Shown here one piece after another: positions 50,600 through 60,323 of a DNA stretch of 64,000 bases. The notes under the pieces were generated by a model. It worked only from the letters and a program-made list of their open reading frames with translations, did not search any database and had not been told where the DNA came from. Origin of the DNA: Arthrobacter sp. YD4 (GTDB taxonomy: Bacteria > Actinomycetota > Actinomycetes > Actinomycetales > Micrococcaceae). Each line of letters begins with the position of its first letter. Position 1 is the first letter of the stretch. The stretch spans positions 1 to 64,000 of the forward strand of contig NZ_JAUHHD010000005.1 in NCBI RefSeq assembly GCF_030410515.1, written 5' to 3'. The position numbers were made by a program, and so were the translations under genes.

Positions 50600-50606
50600 G
50601 GTTCCC

Positions 50607-50879
50607 ATGGTCAGACTCCCGCTCTCCCCGGACGAGGTCCGCCGCGGCCAGCGCCTGGGCACGCTGCTACGCGAGGCCCGCGGCGACCGGTCGATGCTGG
50701 ACGTGGCCCTGGCCGCCGGGGTCTCCCCCGAGACCCTGCGCAAGATCGAGACCGGCCGGATCGCCACCCCGGCGTTCCCGACGATCGCTGCATTGGCCGA
50801 GGCTCTCGGGCTGTCCCTGGACCGGCTGTGGGAGGGCGTCAGGGATGCCGATGACGAGACACGACGAGTGGCGTCCTAG
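50607..50879 (+). CDS. XRE-family transcriptional regulator
   Basis: A 90-residue single-domain regulator. The Cro/CI-type helix-turn-helix spans about 13-72 (LGTLLREARGDRSMLDVALA by its ends, GVSPETLRKIETGRIATPAF, LAEALGLSLDRLW). It has no ligand domain. Divergent from map with a shared inverted repeat, so it probably represses itself and map. Confidence 0.88.
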   Translation: MVRLPLSPDEVRRGQRLGTLLREARGDRSMLDVALAAGVSPETLRKIETGRIATPAFPTIAALAEALGLSLDRLWEGVRDADDETRRVAS

Positions 50880-50903
50880 GGCCGGACTAATCCAGGGCCA
50901 AGC

Positions 50904-51479
50904 TCAGTCATCCAAGGGCGGCACGTCGCCCGCGCCGCCGTCCTGCAGCGACGCGTCGATGACCTCGTTGACGATCCGGAACGCCTGTCCCGGCTGGTAG
51001 CCCTTCCGGGCGAGCATGGATGCCAGACGCCGGACGGCCTTGTCCCGTTCCGCCCGGTCCTCGAGGCCGCGCAGGGACCGCAGCTTCCGCTCCACCAGTT
51101 GCCGGGCAGCCGCGTCTTCCTGCTCGTCGGTCACCTGGGCGAGCGCCTCGGCCGCCGCGTCCTCCGCGACGCCCTTCTCGGCCAGTTCCCGGCGCAGGGC
51201 TCCCCTGGCGAGCTTCCGGTTTTCCGAGCGGCTCCTGACCCACATCCGGGCGAATTCCGCGTCGTCCACCAGCCGGACCGCCTCGAAGCGGTCCAGCACG
51301 GCCTCGGCCACGTCCTCGGGAATGTTCCGCTCGGCGAGTTTGCGCTCGAGCTGGTGCCGGCTCTTGGCGGAGCCGGTCAGCTGGCGCAGGATGATGGTGC
51401 GGGCCACCGACGCGGGGTCCGCGTCGGCGTCCAGCTCCGGCGCCGGTCGTTGAGAAGCCCGTGGCCTAGAACCCGTCAA
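50904..51479 (-). CDS. recX: Regulatory protein RecX
   Basis: Modulator that limits RecA filament activity. The 191 residues are all-helical, with three RecX repeats: [40 protein letters not shown] and [20 protein letters not shown]. The start is probably TTG at 51479, overlapping recA by 14 nt; the frame has no ATG before conserved sequence, so the exact start is uncertain. Co-transcribed with recA and thus SOS-induced. Confidence 0.9.
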   Translation of the reverse strand: MTGSRPRASQRPAPELDADADPASVARTIILRQLTGSAKSRHQLERKLAERNIPEDVAEAVLDRFEAVRLVDDAEFARMWVRSRSENRKLARGALRRELAEKGVAEDAAAEALAQVTDEQEDAAARQLVERKLRSLRGLEDRAERDKAVRRLASMLARKGYQPGQAFRIVNEVIDASLQDGGAGDVPPLDD

Positions 51480-52515
51480 CGGCCTTCAGCTTCGGCGACT
51501 CTTCCGCGTCGGCTGCCTTGACGCCGACGCCGAGCTTTTCCTTGATCAGGCGCTCCAGCTCCGCTGCCAGCTCCGGGTTGTCACGGAGGAATCGGCGGGA
51601 GTTCTCCATGCCCTGGCCCAGCTGGTCACCGTCGTAGGTGAACCAGGAACCGGACTTCTTGATCAGGCCGTGCTCGACACCCATGTCGATGATGCCGCCC
51701 TCGCGGGAGATGCCCTGGCCGTAGATGATGTCGAATTCGGCGATCTTGAAGGGCGGGGCCATCTTGTTCTTGACGATCTTGGCCTTGGTCCGGTTGCCGA
51801 CCGAGTCCGCGCCCTCCTTGAGGGTCTGGATCCGGCGGACGTCGATGCGGATAGAGGCGTAGAACTTCAGCGCCTTACCACCGGTGGTGGTTTCCGGGGA
51901 GCCGAAGAAGACACCGATCTTCTCGCGGAGCTGGTTGATGAAAATGGCGGTGGTCTTGGTCTGGCTCAACCGGCCGGTGATCTTACGCAGGGCCTGGCTC
52001 ATCAGGCGGGCCTGCAGGCCGACGTGGCTGTCGCCCATGTCGCCTTCGATTTCGGCGCGGGGCACCAGCGCGGCGACGGAGTCGATCACGACGATGTCCA
52101 GCGAGCCGGAACCCACCAGCATGTCCATGATTTCCAGGGCCTGCTCACCGGTGTCAGGCTGCGAGACGAGCAGCGCGTCCGTGTCCACGCCCAGCTTGGC
52201 AGCGTATTCCGGGTCCAGGGCGTGTTCGGCATCGATGAAGGCCGCGATGCCGCCCTGGCGCTGGGCGTTGGCGACGGCGTGCAGCGCCACGGTGGTCTTA
52301 CCGGAGGATTCGGGGCCGTAGATCTCTACGACGCGGCCGCGGGGCAGGCCGCCAATGCCAAGGGCGACATCCAGGGCGATGGAGCCGGTGGGAATGACCT
52401 CGATGGGGGCGCGGACTTCGTCGCCCAGGCGCATGACCGAGCCCTTGCCGAACTGCTTGTCAATCTGGGCGAGTGCTGCGTCGAGCGCCTTCTGGCGATC
52501 CGGGGCTGCGGCCAT
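51466..52515 (-). CDS. recA: Recombinase RecA
   Basis: DNA strand-exchange protein and trigger of LexA cleavage. The 349 residues carry Walker [10 protein letters not shown], the [13 protein letters not shown] stretch, loop motifs [22 protein letters not shown] (ends FINQL and TTTGG) and [12 protein letters not shown]. No intein. GAGGTGTGAATC precedes the ATG. A LexA box lies about 140 nt upstream. Confidence 0.98.
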   Translation of the reverse strand: MAAAPDRQKALDAALAQIDKQFGKGSVMRLGDEVRAPIEVIPTGSIALDVALGIGGLPRGRVVEIYGPESSGKTTVALHAVANAQRQGGIAAFIDAEHALDPEYAAKLGVDTDALLVSQPDTGEQALEIMDMLVGSGSLDIVVIDSVAALVPRAEIEGDMGDSHVGLQARLMSQALRKITGRLSQTKTTAIFINQLREKIGVFFGSPETTTGGKALKFYASIRIDVRRIQTLKEGADSVGNRTKAKIVKNKMAPPFKIAEFDIIYGQGISREGGIIDMGVEHGLIKKSGSWFTYDGDQLGQGMENSRRFLRDNPELAAELERLIKEKLGVGVKAADAEESPKLKAVDGF

Positions 52516-52643
52516 GATTCACACCTCAAAAACTTTCTCATTGGAGAGTGGCCGTCACGGCCGTTGCTGTCATCACCGACGTTAGGGGCAGCCACTGACA
52601 AAGTTGCCGCCGTCGTCGCGTATGTGGAAAACGCTCTGAAAAA

Positions 52644-52649
52644 AGCATA
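52644..52649 (-). promoter_or_regulatory. -10 element of recA
   Basis: TATGCT lies 7 bp from the LexA box, which covers the -35 zone. The leader to the recA ATG would be about 120 nt. Confidence 0.4.
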
Positions 52650-52656
52650 GCCCGAC

Positions 52657-52672
52657 CCGAACAGATATTCGA
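52657..52672. promoter_or_regulatory. LexA box upstream of recA
   Basis: CCGAACAGATATTCGA matches TCGAAC-N4-GTTCGA with two changes. Position upstream of a TATGCT -10 is typical for recA. Confidence 0.85.
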
Positions 52673-52767
52673 ACAATCCCACGGCGTGTCAGGCACCGCG
52701 GGAGGCCAGGCGCCCACGGTCCGGGCATGGTTCACCGGACCGGTTCCCGGGCCGACGTCGCCGTGGT

Positions 52768-53004
52768 TTAGTTCAGCGGGCCCTGGTCGCGGGGTTTGAT
52801 GTCGCGGCCGAGCCGGCGCTCCGCGGGCACGTCCTGGACGTCACACATGGCCAGCCACACCTGTTTGGGCGGGATGCCGGCGCTCAGCGCCTGGTCCGCG
52901 GTGCGTCCTCCGACGCCGGCCAGGACCAGGGAACTGCTGAGGACGCGGGAGTAGCCGGCACCGAACTCGTCGTCCATGAGCCGCCAGAAGTCGCTGATTC
53001 GCAC
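52768..53004 (-). CDS. DUF3046 family protein
   Basis: A 78-residue protein of unknown function that often precedes recA in actinobacteria. It fits by RISDFWRLMDDEFGAGYSRV, ALSAGIPPKQVWLAMCD and VPAERRLGRD. Start is GTG at 53004. Not overlapping recA; about 250 bp, including the SOS box, lie between. Confidence 0.9.
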   Translation of the reverse strand: MRISDFWRLMDDEFGAGYSRVLSSSLVLAGVGGRTADQALSAGIPPKQVWLAMCDVQDVPAERRLGRDIKPRDQGPLN

Positions 53005-53044
53005 CGCACAAGTCTCTCACGGAAGCCGAGCCCGGGGCGGACCC

Positions 53045-53050
53045 TAGAAT
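53045..53050 (+). promoter_or_regulatory. -10 element of the MarR gene
   Basis: TAGAAT ends 7 nt before the ATG at 53058. An upstream in-frame ATG falls inside this hexamer and is therefore unlikely to be the start. Confidence 0.5.
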
Positions 53051-53057
53051 GGTTGCT

Positions 53058-53579
53058 ATGAGCACCATTGACCACGCCGCGACCACGCCGGAGCAGGGTT
53101 CCGGGGCCGGCGCGGCCTCCCCCGACGAGTCCATCGCCGAGGTGGAACACCAGCTGAGCCTGCTGTGGCGGCGCGCCCGTTCCGTCTCGCAGCGGCTCTC
53201 CCGCGAGGTGCACCCGGATATGGAACCCGCCGCGTACGGCCTGCTCTCGGTGCTTCGGGCCCGGGGGCCGATCCGCCTGACCGAGCTGGCGGCCTGGCTG
53301 GGCGTGGGCAAGCCGTCGGTCAGCCGCCAGGTGGCGTTCCTGGAGGGCCTCGGCCTGGTGTCCAAGGCGGCGGACCCGCTGGACGGCCGGGCGCAAGCGA
53401 TCAGCCTGACGGCCCTGGGCGAAGAAAAGATGCACCTGGTGCAGGACGCCCGGCGCGAGGTGTTCCGGGACCGGCTGGCGGAGTGGCCGGCCGGGGACCT
53501 GGCGGCTTTCGCCGGGTACATGGCCCGGCTCAATGCCAGCTACGAACGGGATGGCTTCCCGCGCGACGAAGACCTCTAA
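53058..53579 (+). CDS. MarR-family transcriptional regulator
   Basis: A 173-residue winged helix regulator. The DNA-binding part is RLTELAAWLGVGKPSVSRQVAFLEGLGLV (given by its ends RLTEL and EGLGLV) with the wing DPLDGRAQAISLTALGEEKM. The target is unknown. Start at 53058 is set by the -10 element 7 nt upstream. Ends in a bidirectional terminator. Confidence 0.92.
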   Translation: MSTIDHAATTPEQGSGAGAASPDESIAEVEHQLSLLWRRARSVSQRLSREVHPDMEPAAYGLLSVLRARGPIRLTELAAWLGVGKPSVSRQVAFLEGLGLVSKAADPLDGRAQAISLTALGEEKMHLVQDARREVFRDRLAEWPAGDLAAFAGYMARLNASYERDGFPRDEDL

Positions 53580-53598
53580 GAGACCTGCGGCGGTACGC

Positions 53599-53631
53599 AA
53601 AAGGTCCCCGGCACACCGCCGGGGACCTTTT
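53599..53631. terminator. Bidirectional terminator between the MarR gene and clgR
   Basis: A perfect 14-bp stem (53599-53612 with 53618-53631) around a 5-nt loop, with AAAA on the left and TTTT on the right. Confidence 0.92.
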
Positions 53632-53654
53632 CTATGCTTTGGGTGACGCTGGGT

Positions 53655-54095
53655 TTAGCGGGCGCCCGAGAGCAGTCCGGTTCCCAGTTCGTCGTTCAGT
53701 TCACTGTCCAAATCACGGCCGTACCGCTGGGAGAATTCCTGCGGAACGGTGTCCGGCACTGCCACGCCCTCGGCCACGGCGACACGGTCGCTGACCTCGC
53801 GGAGCATGCTGGAAAGCGGGACATCGAGGGCCGTGCAGATCGAGGAGAGCAGCTCCGAGGAGGCTTCCTTCTGGCCGCGCTCCACTTCGCTCAGGTAGCC
53901 CAGGGATACTCGGGCACTGTGCGAGACTTCGCGGAGGGTACGGCCCTGGCGCTGGCGGACGTCGCGCAGGACGTCGCCAATTTCGTGACGAAGTACAACC
54001 ATCTTGCGCTCCTTCTGTTCGCTCTTAGCCTGATCGGCGAGGCCCACATCCTTCCAGCGGACAACGCCGTTTACGGATACGGGCTGCTTTACCAT
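53655..54095 (-). CDS. clgR: ClgR-type regulator of Clp protease genes
   Basis: A 146-residue XRE-type activator; ClgR controls clp and related stress genes in actinobacteria. The core [40 protein letters not shown] and [20 protein letters not shown] is near identical to known ClgR. The C-terminus LLSGAR ends in small residues, as in ClgR proteins that are Clp substrates. Two starts are possible: the ATG at 54095 with weak AAGGCG, or an internal ATG at 54002 (VVLRHEIG) with a strong AGAAGGAG. An inverted repeat lies upstream. Confidence 0.88.
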   Translation of the reverse strand: MVKQPVSVNGVVRWKDVGLADQAKSEQKERKMVVLRHEIGDVLRDVRQRQGRTLREVSHSARVSLGYLSEVERGQKEASSELLSSICTALDVPLSSMLREVSDRVAVAEGVAVPDTVPQEFSQRYGRDLDSELNDELGTGLLSGAR

Positions 54096-54121
54096 CTGTA
54101 TCGCCTTGCTCCCTCGTTGGT

Positions 54122-54142
54122 CGGTTCGCCGTTTCGGTGCGA
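54122..54142. promoter_or_regulatory. Inverted repeat upstream of clgR
   Basis: GTTCGC and GCGAAC flank a 9-bp centre that is itself nearly symmetric. ClgR operators contain CGC...GCG half-sites, so this may be an autoregulatory site; the spacing is longer than the usual 5 bp. Confidence 0.4.
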
Positions 54143-54233
54143 ACGTCTCGGTGACTTCATCCTATGCGCCGCCCTTCTTCGGTGGCGACACAATGTAACA
54201 ACTATTCGAAATCACGTTTTGTTCCCCGTTACT

Positions 54234-54767
54234 TTACGGTCCGGTAGCACCGCCGACGGCGTCGAGCAGCCGTTCGAGTGCGGCGCCGCAGGAGAGCGCC
54301 CGGATCTCCTGACGGCTGCCCTCGAAACGGTAGGGGTACGACGCCGCGCCCTCCGCGGTGGCGACGCCGATGAAGACGGTGCCCACGGGTTTGCCGTCGT
54401 GGGCGTCGGGGCCGGCGACGCCGGTGGTGGAGACGCCGACGTCGGCGCCGCACGCGCGGCGGGCGCCCGCGGCCATGGCGGCGGCCACGTCCCCGTCGAC
54501 CGATCCGGCCGTCTCGAGGAGGGCCTCCGGGACCCCGAGCACCGCGGCCTTGACCTCGTTGGCGTAGGCGACCACGCCGCCGCGGAGCATCGCGGAGGCG
54601 CCGGGCGTGTCGGCGAGGACGGCGGCGACCATGCCGGCCGTGAGGGACTCGGCCGTGGCTACCGTCAGGCCGGCGGCAACGGACCGCTCCACGGCTTCGC
54701 CGGCGAGGCGGTGCAGGTTGGGGTGGGCTCCCGGGTGCAGGTTCAGGTGGGCTTCAGGGCCGGTCAC
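54234..54767 (-). CDS. cinA: CinA-family nicotinamide-nucleotide amidohydrolase
   Basis: A 177-residue single-domain CinA/PncC that deamidates NMN. It contains TVATAESLTAGMVAAVLADTPGAS (ends TVATAESLTAG, TPGAS), LRGGVVAYANEVKAAVLGV, and STTGVAGPDAHDGKPVGTVFIG (by ends STTGVAGPD, GTVFIG), with the catalytic Ser/Lys/Tyr neighbourhood of the family. GTG start overlaps the pgsA stop (GTGA). Confidence 0.93.
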   Translation of the reverse strand: MTGPEAHLNLHPGAHPNLHRLAGEAVERSVAAGLTVATAESLTAGMVAAVLADTPGASAMLRGGVVAYANEVKAAVLGVPEALLETAGSVDGDVAAAMAAGARRACGADVGVSTTGVAGPDAHDGKPVGTVFIGVATAEGAASYPYRFEGSRQEIRALSCGAALERLLDAVGGATGP

Positions 54768-55402
54768 GGGGTGCCCTCCTGGATCTTCTGCTGCTGCGCC
54801 TTGATGCCGCGGGCGCGGAGCTTCATGGCCTCGATGACGTACTCGGCGCCGGTCCAGACGGTGATGGCGAGGGCCGCGAGCATCACGATGAAGCCCAGCA
54901 CGCCCAGCCACGGGGCGATCGCGGCGAGCGGGACGACGTAGAGGAAGATCGCCGCGGTCTGCACGACGGTCTTGAGCTTGCCGCCGCGGGAGGCGGGAAT
55001 CACGCCGTAGCGGATAACGAAGAAGCGCAGGGCGGTGATGCCCCACTCGCGGATCAGGATCAGGGCGGTCACCCACCAGGGCAGTTCACCCAGCAGGGAG
55101 AGCATCACCAGGGCCGAGCCGATCAGCAGCTTGTCGGCGATGGGGTCCGCGATCTTGCCGAAGTCGGTGACCAGGCCGCGGCTGCGGGCGATATCGCCGT
55201 CGAGCTTGTCCGTATAGATGGCGACGGCGAAGACGGCGACGGCGGCCCAGCGCCACGGCCCGTTGCCGGCGTGCAGGCCCGGGGCATCCGCAACGAGGCA
55301 CCAGATGAAGAAGGGCACCAGCGCGATCCGCAGCATCGTCAGGATGTTGGGCAGGTTCCAGATCTGCGGGGCGGACCCGGGGTTGTTCTCGGCGCTAGTC
55401 AC
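54764..55402 (-). CDS. pgsA: CDP-diacylglycerol--glycerol-3-phosphate 3-phosphatidyltransferase
   Basis: Membrane enzyme of phosphatidylglycerol synthesis. The 212 residues have the CDP-alcohol phosphotransferase motif D-G-x2-A-R-x8-G-x3-D-x3-D as DGDIARSRGLVTDFGKIADP to ADK, and four to six hydrophobic segments. GTG start with TAGCCT 6 nt upstream. Confidence 0.93.
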   Translation of the reverse strand: MTSAENNPGSAPQIWNLPNILTMLRIALVPFFIWCLVADAPGLHAGNGPWRWAAVAVFAVAIYTDKLDGDIARSRGLVTDFGKIADPIADKLLIGSALVMLSLLGELPWWVTALILIREWGITALRFFVIRYGVIPASRGGKLKTVVQTAAIFLYVVPLAAIAPWLGVLGFIVMLAALAITVWTGAEYVIEAMKLRARGIKAQQQKIQEGTP

Positions 55403-55408
55403 TCTCTT

Positions 55409-55414
55409 AGGCTA
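55409..55414 (-). promoter_or_regulatory. -10 element of pgsA-cinA
   Basis: TAGCCT ends 6 nt before the pgsA GTG at 55402. Confidence 0.4.
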
Positions 55415-55427
55415 CCGTCTGCACCGG

Positions 55428-58337
55428 TTACCGGCCGGTGAGCGACCAGGCGTCCTCGGAGCCCTCGTCCTCGCCGCCGTCCGCGCCGTCGTAGTAGTCG
55501 ACGCTTTGGGCGCGGTTGTCCAAGTCCGCCGCCACGAGGTCCTCGGCGTAGCCGCCCTGGGCGACGTTGGCGTTGGCGTTGTCGCTCAGCGCGGCGGTCT
55601 GCGAGTCGGCCGCGGCCGGGGCCTCCTGGCCCTTCATGGCCGCCAGCACGGCCGCGAGGTCGTCCGGCTTGACCAGCACGTCGCGGGCCTTGGAACCCTC
55701 GGAGGGTCCCACCACTCCCCTGGATTCGAGCAGGTCCATGAGCCGGCCGGCCTTGGCGAAGCCGACGCGGAGCTTGCGCTGCAGCATCGAAGTGGAGCCG
55801 AACTGCGTGGTGACCACCAGTTCGGTGGCCTGCAGCAGCACCTCGAGGTCGTCTCCGATGTCGTCGTCGATCTGCTTCTTTTCCGCCTCGGGGGCGACGT
55901 CCTCGCGGTAGACGGCCTGCAGCTGGCCCTTGACGTGCTCGACCACCTTGTGGATCTCGGATTCGGTGACCCAGGCGCCCTGGACGCGCATGGCCTTGGA
56001 GGCGCCCATCGGCAGGAAGAGGGCGTCGCCCTGGCCGATCAGCTTCTCCGCGCCGGGCTGGTCGAGGACGACGCGGGAGTCGGTGACCGAGGAGGTGGCG
56101 AACGCCATCCGGGACGGGACGTTGGCCTTGATCAGGCCGGTGACGACGTCCACCGAGGGCCGCTGCGTGGCGAGCACCAGGTGGATGCCGGCGGCGCGGG
56201 CCAGCTGGGTGATGCGTACGATCGAGTCTTCGACGTCGCGCGGGGCGACCATCATCAGGTCGGCGAGCTCGTCCACGATCACCAGCAGGTACGGGTAAGG
56301 GCGGATGACGCGCTTGGAGTCCACGGGCGGGTGGACCTTCCCGGCGCGGACGGCCTTGTTGAAGTCGTCAATGTGCTTGAAGCCGTAGTTGGCCAGGTCG
56401 TCGTAGCGGGCGTCCATCTCGCGGACCACCCACTGCAGCGCCTCGGCGGCCTTCTTGGGGTTGGTGATGATGGGGGTGATCAGGTGCGGGACGCCCTCGT
56501 AGGCGGTCAGTTCCACGCGCTTGGGGTCCACCATAACCATGCGCACCTCGTCCGGGGTGGCGCGCATCAGGATCGAAGTGATCATCGAGTTCACGAACGA
56601 GGACTTACCGGCACCGGTGGCACCGGCCACGAGCAAGTGGGGCATCTTGGCGAGGTTGGCCACGACGTAGCCGCCCTCGACGTCCTTGCCGACGCCCATC
56701 ACCATCGGGTGGTCCGTGCGGCGGGCGTTCTGGCTGCGGAGGACATCGCCCAACGAGACGGTCTCGCGGTCCGTGTTGGGGATCTCGATGCCGATCGCGG
56801 ACTTGCCCGGGATGGGGCTGAGGATCCGGACGTCGGAGCTGGCCACCGCGTAGGAGATGTTCTTGGACAGGGCCGTGACGCGTTCGACCTTGGTGCCGGG
56901 CGAGAGTTCGATCTCGTACCGGGTGACGGTGGGGCCGCGGCTGAAGCCGGTCACGGTGGCGTCCACGTTGAACTGGGTCAGGGTGTCGGTCAGGGCGGCG
57001 ACGACGGCGTCGTTGGCCTCCGTGCGCTCCTTGGGGATGGAGCCCGGGGTCAGGAAGTCCGAGGCCGGCAGCGTGTAGGTGACGTCCCCGGCGAGGGAGA
57101 GCTGCTCGGTCCGCTGCGGGATCGGGGTGGGCTGCGGTGCGGGGGCGACGGGGTTGGCCGGGACCTTGGGCGCGGCGGCGGCGCCCGCGGTGACGGACCC
57201 GGCGGCGATCATGCCGGGGGTGATTTGCGGGATCGCTTCGGTGGCGTTCTCCGGAGTGGCGCCGTCCGCCGCGGCGCCCAGGCCCTGGGCGGCCTTGATC
57301 TTCTCGACGGCGATCTCGGCCTGGGTGGGCCGGCGCACGCCGGGCGCGACGGCGGGTGCCTTCCGGCCGCGGCGGCCGCCGTCGTCGTGGGCGTCGTCGG
57401 GTTCGTCGTCGACGACGGCGTGCTCGAAGGCCTCGTCGCCGACGTAGCCCTCGAGGCGGGCGTCGGCGGCGTCCTGGTCCTTGCCGAAGAGCCGCTTGCG
57501 CTTCTTCTTCGGCGCGGGGGCGTCGTTCTCGTAGAGGTAGCTGCGGTCGTGGGAGTTGGTCTCCGGCTCGTCCCGGAGATCGATGCCCATGAGGTGTTCG
57601 TAGGCGCCGCGGATCCGGGAGGGAATGGCGCCGAACGGTGTGGCCGTGACGATCAGCAGGGAGGTGAACGCGAGCAGGCTGTAGAGGGCCACCGGGACGG
57701 CGGGGTGGATGGTGGCCAGCGGCGCGGCGGCGAGGTAGCCGAGCATGCCGCCGGCGCGGCGGAGGCCGTCGAAGCCCTCGGCGACGCCGGGCTGGCCGCC
57801 GATGATGTGGGCGAGGCCGCAGCCGGCGAAGGTCATGATGAGGAAGCCGATACCGACGCGGTTGTTGCCGCGGCCGTCCACCGGCTGGCGGAAGAGCCGG
57901 AAGGCGCAGACGAACAGCATCAGCGGCAGGAGCAGGGTCATCCAGCCGAACGTGCCGTTGACGATCCCGTAGACCAGGTCCGGGAGCCAGCCGCGGAAGC
58001 CCCACCAGGCGAAGGTTGCCACGAAGACGCCGAGGACCAAGTTGAACAGGGCGGCGCCGTCGCGGCGGTCCTCGGGGTGGAGGTCGCTGACGTCGGAGCC
58101 GATGCGGCGGATCCCGGCGCCCAGGACGTGCCCGACGCCGAGCCAGGCGCCAGCGACGACGCGGACCAGCCAGGGCTGGTGCGGCTCGACGGCGGCCATC
58201 TGCCGGGTGCGGGCCGTCCCCTGCGTGCGGGATTTGGACGCGGCTGCGCCGGAGCCTTTGGCCGAAGATGTGCCTGATTTGCCCCGCGGGCTGCCGCTTG
58301 AGTTGCCTCTAGGCGCGGAAGTAGTTCGTGTCGCCAT
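55428..58337 (-). CDS. ftsK: DNA translocase FtsK
   Basis: Septal DNA pump that clears chromosomes before division. The 969 residues have a basic N-terminus, four to five membrane helices (about 60-250), a variable linker (250-470), and the RecA-like motor with Walker [11 protein letters not shown], Walker [14 protein letters not shown], and a C-terminal winged-helix gamma domain ([20 protein letters not shown]). The ATG at 58337 is preferred over a GTG 9 nt upstream because TACCGT ends 7 nt before it and covers the GTG. Confidence 0.96.
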   Translation of the reverse strand: MATRTTSAPRGNSSGSPRGKSGTSSAKGSGAAASKSRTQGTARTRQMAAVEPHQPWLVRVVAGAWLGVGHVLGAGIRRIGSDVSDLHPEDRRDGAALFNLVLGVFVATFAWWGFRGWLPDLVYGIVNGTFGWMTLLLPLMLFVCAFRLFRQPVDGRGNNRVGIGFLIMTFAGCGLAHIIGGQPGVAEGFDGLRRAGGMLGYLAAAPLATIHPAVPVALYSLLAFTSLLIVTATPFGAIPSRIRGAYEHLMGIDLRDEPETNSHDRSYLYENDAPAPKKKRKRLFGKDQDAADARLEGYVGDEAFEHAVVDDEPDDAHDDGGRRGRKAPAVAPGVRRPTQAEIAVEKIKAAQGLGAAADGATPENATEAIPQITPGMIAAGSVTAGAAAAPKVPANPVAPAPQPTPIPQRTEQLSLAGDVTYTLPASDFLTPGSIPKERTEANDAVVAALTDTLTQFNVDATVTGFSRGPTVTRYEIELSPGTKVERVTALSKNISYAVASSDVRILSPIPGKSAIGIEIPNTDRETVSLGDVLRSQNARRTDHPMVMGVGKDVEGGYVVANLAKMPHLLVAGATGAGKSSFVNSMITSILMRATPDEVRMVMVDPKRVELTAYEGVPHLITPIITNPKKAAEALQWVVREMDARYDDLANYGFKHIDDFNKAVRAGKVHPPVDSKRVIRPYPYLLVIVDELADLMMVAPRDVEDSIVRITQLARAAGIHLVLATQRPSVDVVTGLIKANVPSRMAFATSSVTDSRVVLDQPGAEKLIGQGDALFLPMGASKAMRVQGAWVTESEIHKVVEHVKGQLQAVYREDVAPEAEKKQIDDDIGDDLEVLLQATELVVTTQFGSTSMLQRKLRVGFAKAGRLMDLLESRGVVGPSEGSKARDVLVKPDDLAAVLAAMKGQEAPAAADSQTAALSDNANANVAQGGYAEDLVAADLDNRAQSVDYYDGADGGEDEGSEDAWSLTGR

Positions 58338-58344
58338 ACCTGCC

Positions 58345-58350
58345 ACGGTA
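58345..58350 (-). promoter_or_regulatory. -10 element of ftsK
   Basis: TACCGT ends 7 nt before the ATG at 58337. Confidence 0.35.
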
Positions 58351-58498
58351 CCCGAGGACCGGCCGGATGCCCCGGATTTCCGGGGCGGAGCGGGCCATGT
58401 TGGCGCTCCCCGGCCCGGCGTTCCCCCTGCCCGGCGGGCTCACGGCGCGCCCCCGTCCCTGGCGGCCTCACGGCGCGGCGGGGCCGGTTAACGCCGGA

Positions 58499-58547
58499 CG
58501 GCTCCCCCGGCCGGGCCGCGCGGGGGCGGAACCGGCGGGAGGAGCCG
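58499..58547 (-). terminator. Possible hairpin terminator of the RNase J gene
   Basis: CGGCTCC...CCGG (58499-58514) pairs imperfectly with 58532-58547 across a 17-nt GC-rich loop. It lacks a T-run, so termination is uncertain. Confidence 0.3.
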
Positions 58548-58574
58548 TTCGGGTGCTGCTGGTGCTGCCGGGGC

Positions 58575-60263
58575 CTACGCCTCGAGGACCACCGGGATGA
58601 TCATCGGCTTGCGGCGCAGCTTGCGGTTGACCCAGGTACCGATAACCCGGCGGACAACCTGCTGCAGCTGCTGCGTGGTGTGGTCGCGGTTCTTGACGGC
58701 GTCCTCGAGCGCGGCGTTGATCTTCGGGATGATCTCGTCGAAGACCGAGTCGTCCTCCGCGACGCCGCGGGCGTGGATCTCCGGGCCGGAGACGACCTTG
58801 CCGGTGGCGCGGTGGATGACGGTGACGATCGAGATGAAGCCCTCGTCGCCGAGCGTCTGGCGGTCCTTGAGGTCCGCCTCGGTGACCTCGCCAACGCTGG
58901 AGCCGTCGACGTAGACGAAGCCGACCTCGACCTGGCCGACGATGTCCGCCTCGTGATCGCGCAGGTCGATCACGGTGCCGTTGTCGGCCAGCAGGATGCT
59001 TTCCTCCGGCACGCCGGAGTCCAGGGCGATCTTGCCGTTGGCGATCAGGTGCCGGGTCTCGCCGTGAACCGGCATGGCGTTCAGCGGCTCGAGGATGTTG
59101 TAGCAGTAGAGCAGCTCGCCGGCGGCGGCGTGGCCGGAGACGTGCACCTTGGCGTTGCCCTTGTGGATCACGTCCGCGCCGAGCTTGAGCAGGCCGTTGA
59201 TGATGCGGAAGACGGCGTTCTCGTTGCCCGGGATCAGGCTGGAGGCAAGGATGACGGTGTCGCCCTGTCCGACGACGACGCGGTGGTCGCCGTTGGCCAT
59301 GCGGGACAGCGCGGCCATCGGCTCGCCTTGGGAACCGGTGGACATCAGCACCACGCGGTTGTCCGGCAGGTTGTCAATGTTCTTGATGTCCACCAGGATG
59401 CCGGCGGGCACCTCGAGGTAGCCGAGCTTGGCGGCGATGGCCATGTTGCGGACCATGGACCGGCCGACGAAGGCGACCTTGCGGTTGTGGTTGGCCGCGG
59501 CGTCGAGCACCTGCTGGACGCGGTGCACGTGCGAGGAGAAGGAAGCGACGATGATGCGCTTGGACGCCTGGCCGAAGAGGCGGTCCAGGGTGGGGCCGAT
59601 CTCCTTTTCCGCGGTGGTGAAGCCGGGAACGTCGGCATTGGTGGAGTCCGAGAGGAACAGGTCCACGCCTTCCTCGCCGAGCTTTGCGAAGTGGCGCAGG
59701 TCGGTGATGCGGCCATCGAGGGGCAGCTGGTCCATCTTGAAGTCACCGGTGTGCAGCACGGTGCCCCCGGCGGTGCGCAGGAAGACCGCGAGGGCGTCCG
59801 GGATGGAGTGGTTGACGGCCACGAACTCGCACTCGAAGGGGCCGAACTTCTCGACCTGGCCCTCGTTGACGATCATGGTGGTCGGCTTGATCCGGTGTTC
59901 CTGCAGCTTGGCCTCGATCAGCGCCAGGGTCAGCTGCGAGCCGACGAGGGGGATGTCGTTGCGCAGGCGCAGCAGGTACGGGACGGCGCCGATGTGGTCC
60001 TCGTGGCCGTGGGTGAGGATAACGGCGACGACATCGTCCAGGCGCTTCTCGATGTAGGAGAAGTCCGGGAGGATCAGGTCCACGCCGGGCTGGGTCTCCT
60101 CGGGGAAGAGGACGCCGCAGTCAACGATCAGCAGCTTGCCGCCGATTTCGAAGACCGTCATGTTGCGGCCGATCTCGCCGAGGCCGCCCAGCGGGACGAT
60201 CCGCAGGGTGTTGGCGGCCAGTTTCGGCGGCGTGACGAGGCCGGGGAGGGCGGTTTGGGTCAT
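58575..60263 (-). CDS. rnj: Ribonuclease J
   Basis: Metallo-beta-lactamase/beta-CASP exo- and endoribonuclease for mRNA decay and rRNA processing. The 562 residues have HGHEDH (85-90), SDSTNADVPGFTTAEK, ASFSSHVHRVQQ, STGSQGEPMAALSRM and HVSGHAAAGEL. Length and motifs are complete. GGAAAG upstream of the ATG. Follows dapA by 60 nt, as in most actinobacteria. Confidence 0.97.
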   Translation of the reverse strand: MTQTALPGLVTPPKLAANTLRIVPLGGLGEIGRNMTVFEIGGKLLIVDCGVLFPEETQPGVDLILPDFSYIEKRLDDVVAVILTHGHEDHIGAVPYLLRLRNDIPLVGSQLTLALIEAKLQEHRIKPTTMIVNEGQVEKFGPFECEFVAVNHSIPDALAVFLRTAGGTVLHTGDFKMDQLPLDGRITDLRHFAKLGEEGVDLFLSDSTNADVPGFTTAEKEIGPTLDRLFGQASKRIIVASFSSHVHRVQQVLDAAANHNRKVAFVGRSMVRNMAIAAKLGYLEVPAGILVDIKNIDNLPDNRVVLMSTGSQGEPMAALSRMANGDHRVVVGQGDTVILASSLIPGNENAVFRIINGLLKLGADVIHKGNAKVHVSGHAAAGELLYCYNILEPLNAMPVHGETRHLIANGKIALDSGVPEESILLADNGTVIDLRDHEADIVGQVEVGFVYVDGSSVGEVTEADLKDRQTLGDEGFISIVTVIHRATGKVVSGPEIHARGVAEDDSVFDEIIPKINAALEDAVKNRDHTTQQLQQVVRRVIGTWVNRKLRRKPMIIPVVLEA

Positions 60264-60323
60264 AGTGCACTACTTTCCAGGCGGGGCATGGCAGGTCGGG
60301 GCGTGATGCGGCGCGGGGCCGGA

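Noticed and set aside
54201..54215. ATTCGAAAT upstream of clgR as a LexA box
   Set aside because: The TTCGAA core lacks the 4-bp spacing and second half of the operator.
55218..58277. A 1019-codon open frame on the plus strand opposite ftsK
   Set aside because: It is Gly/Val/Asp/Leu-rich shadow coding typical of high-GC antisense frames; the minus strand holds a clear FtsK with all motifs.
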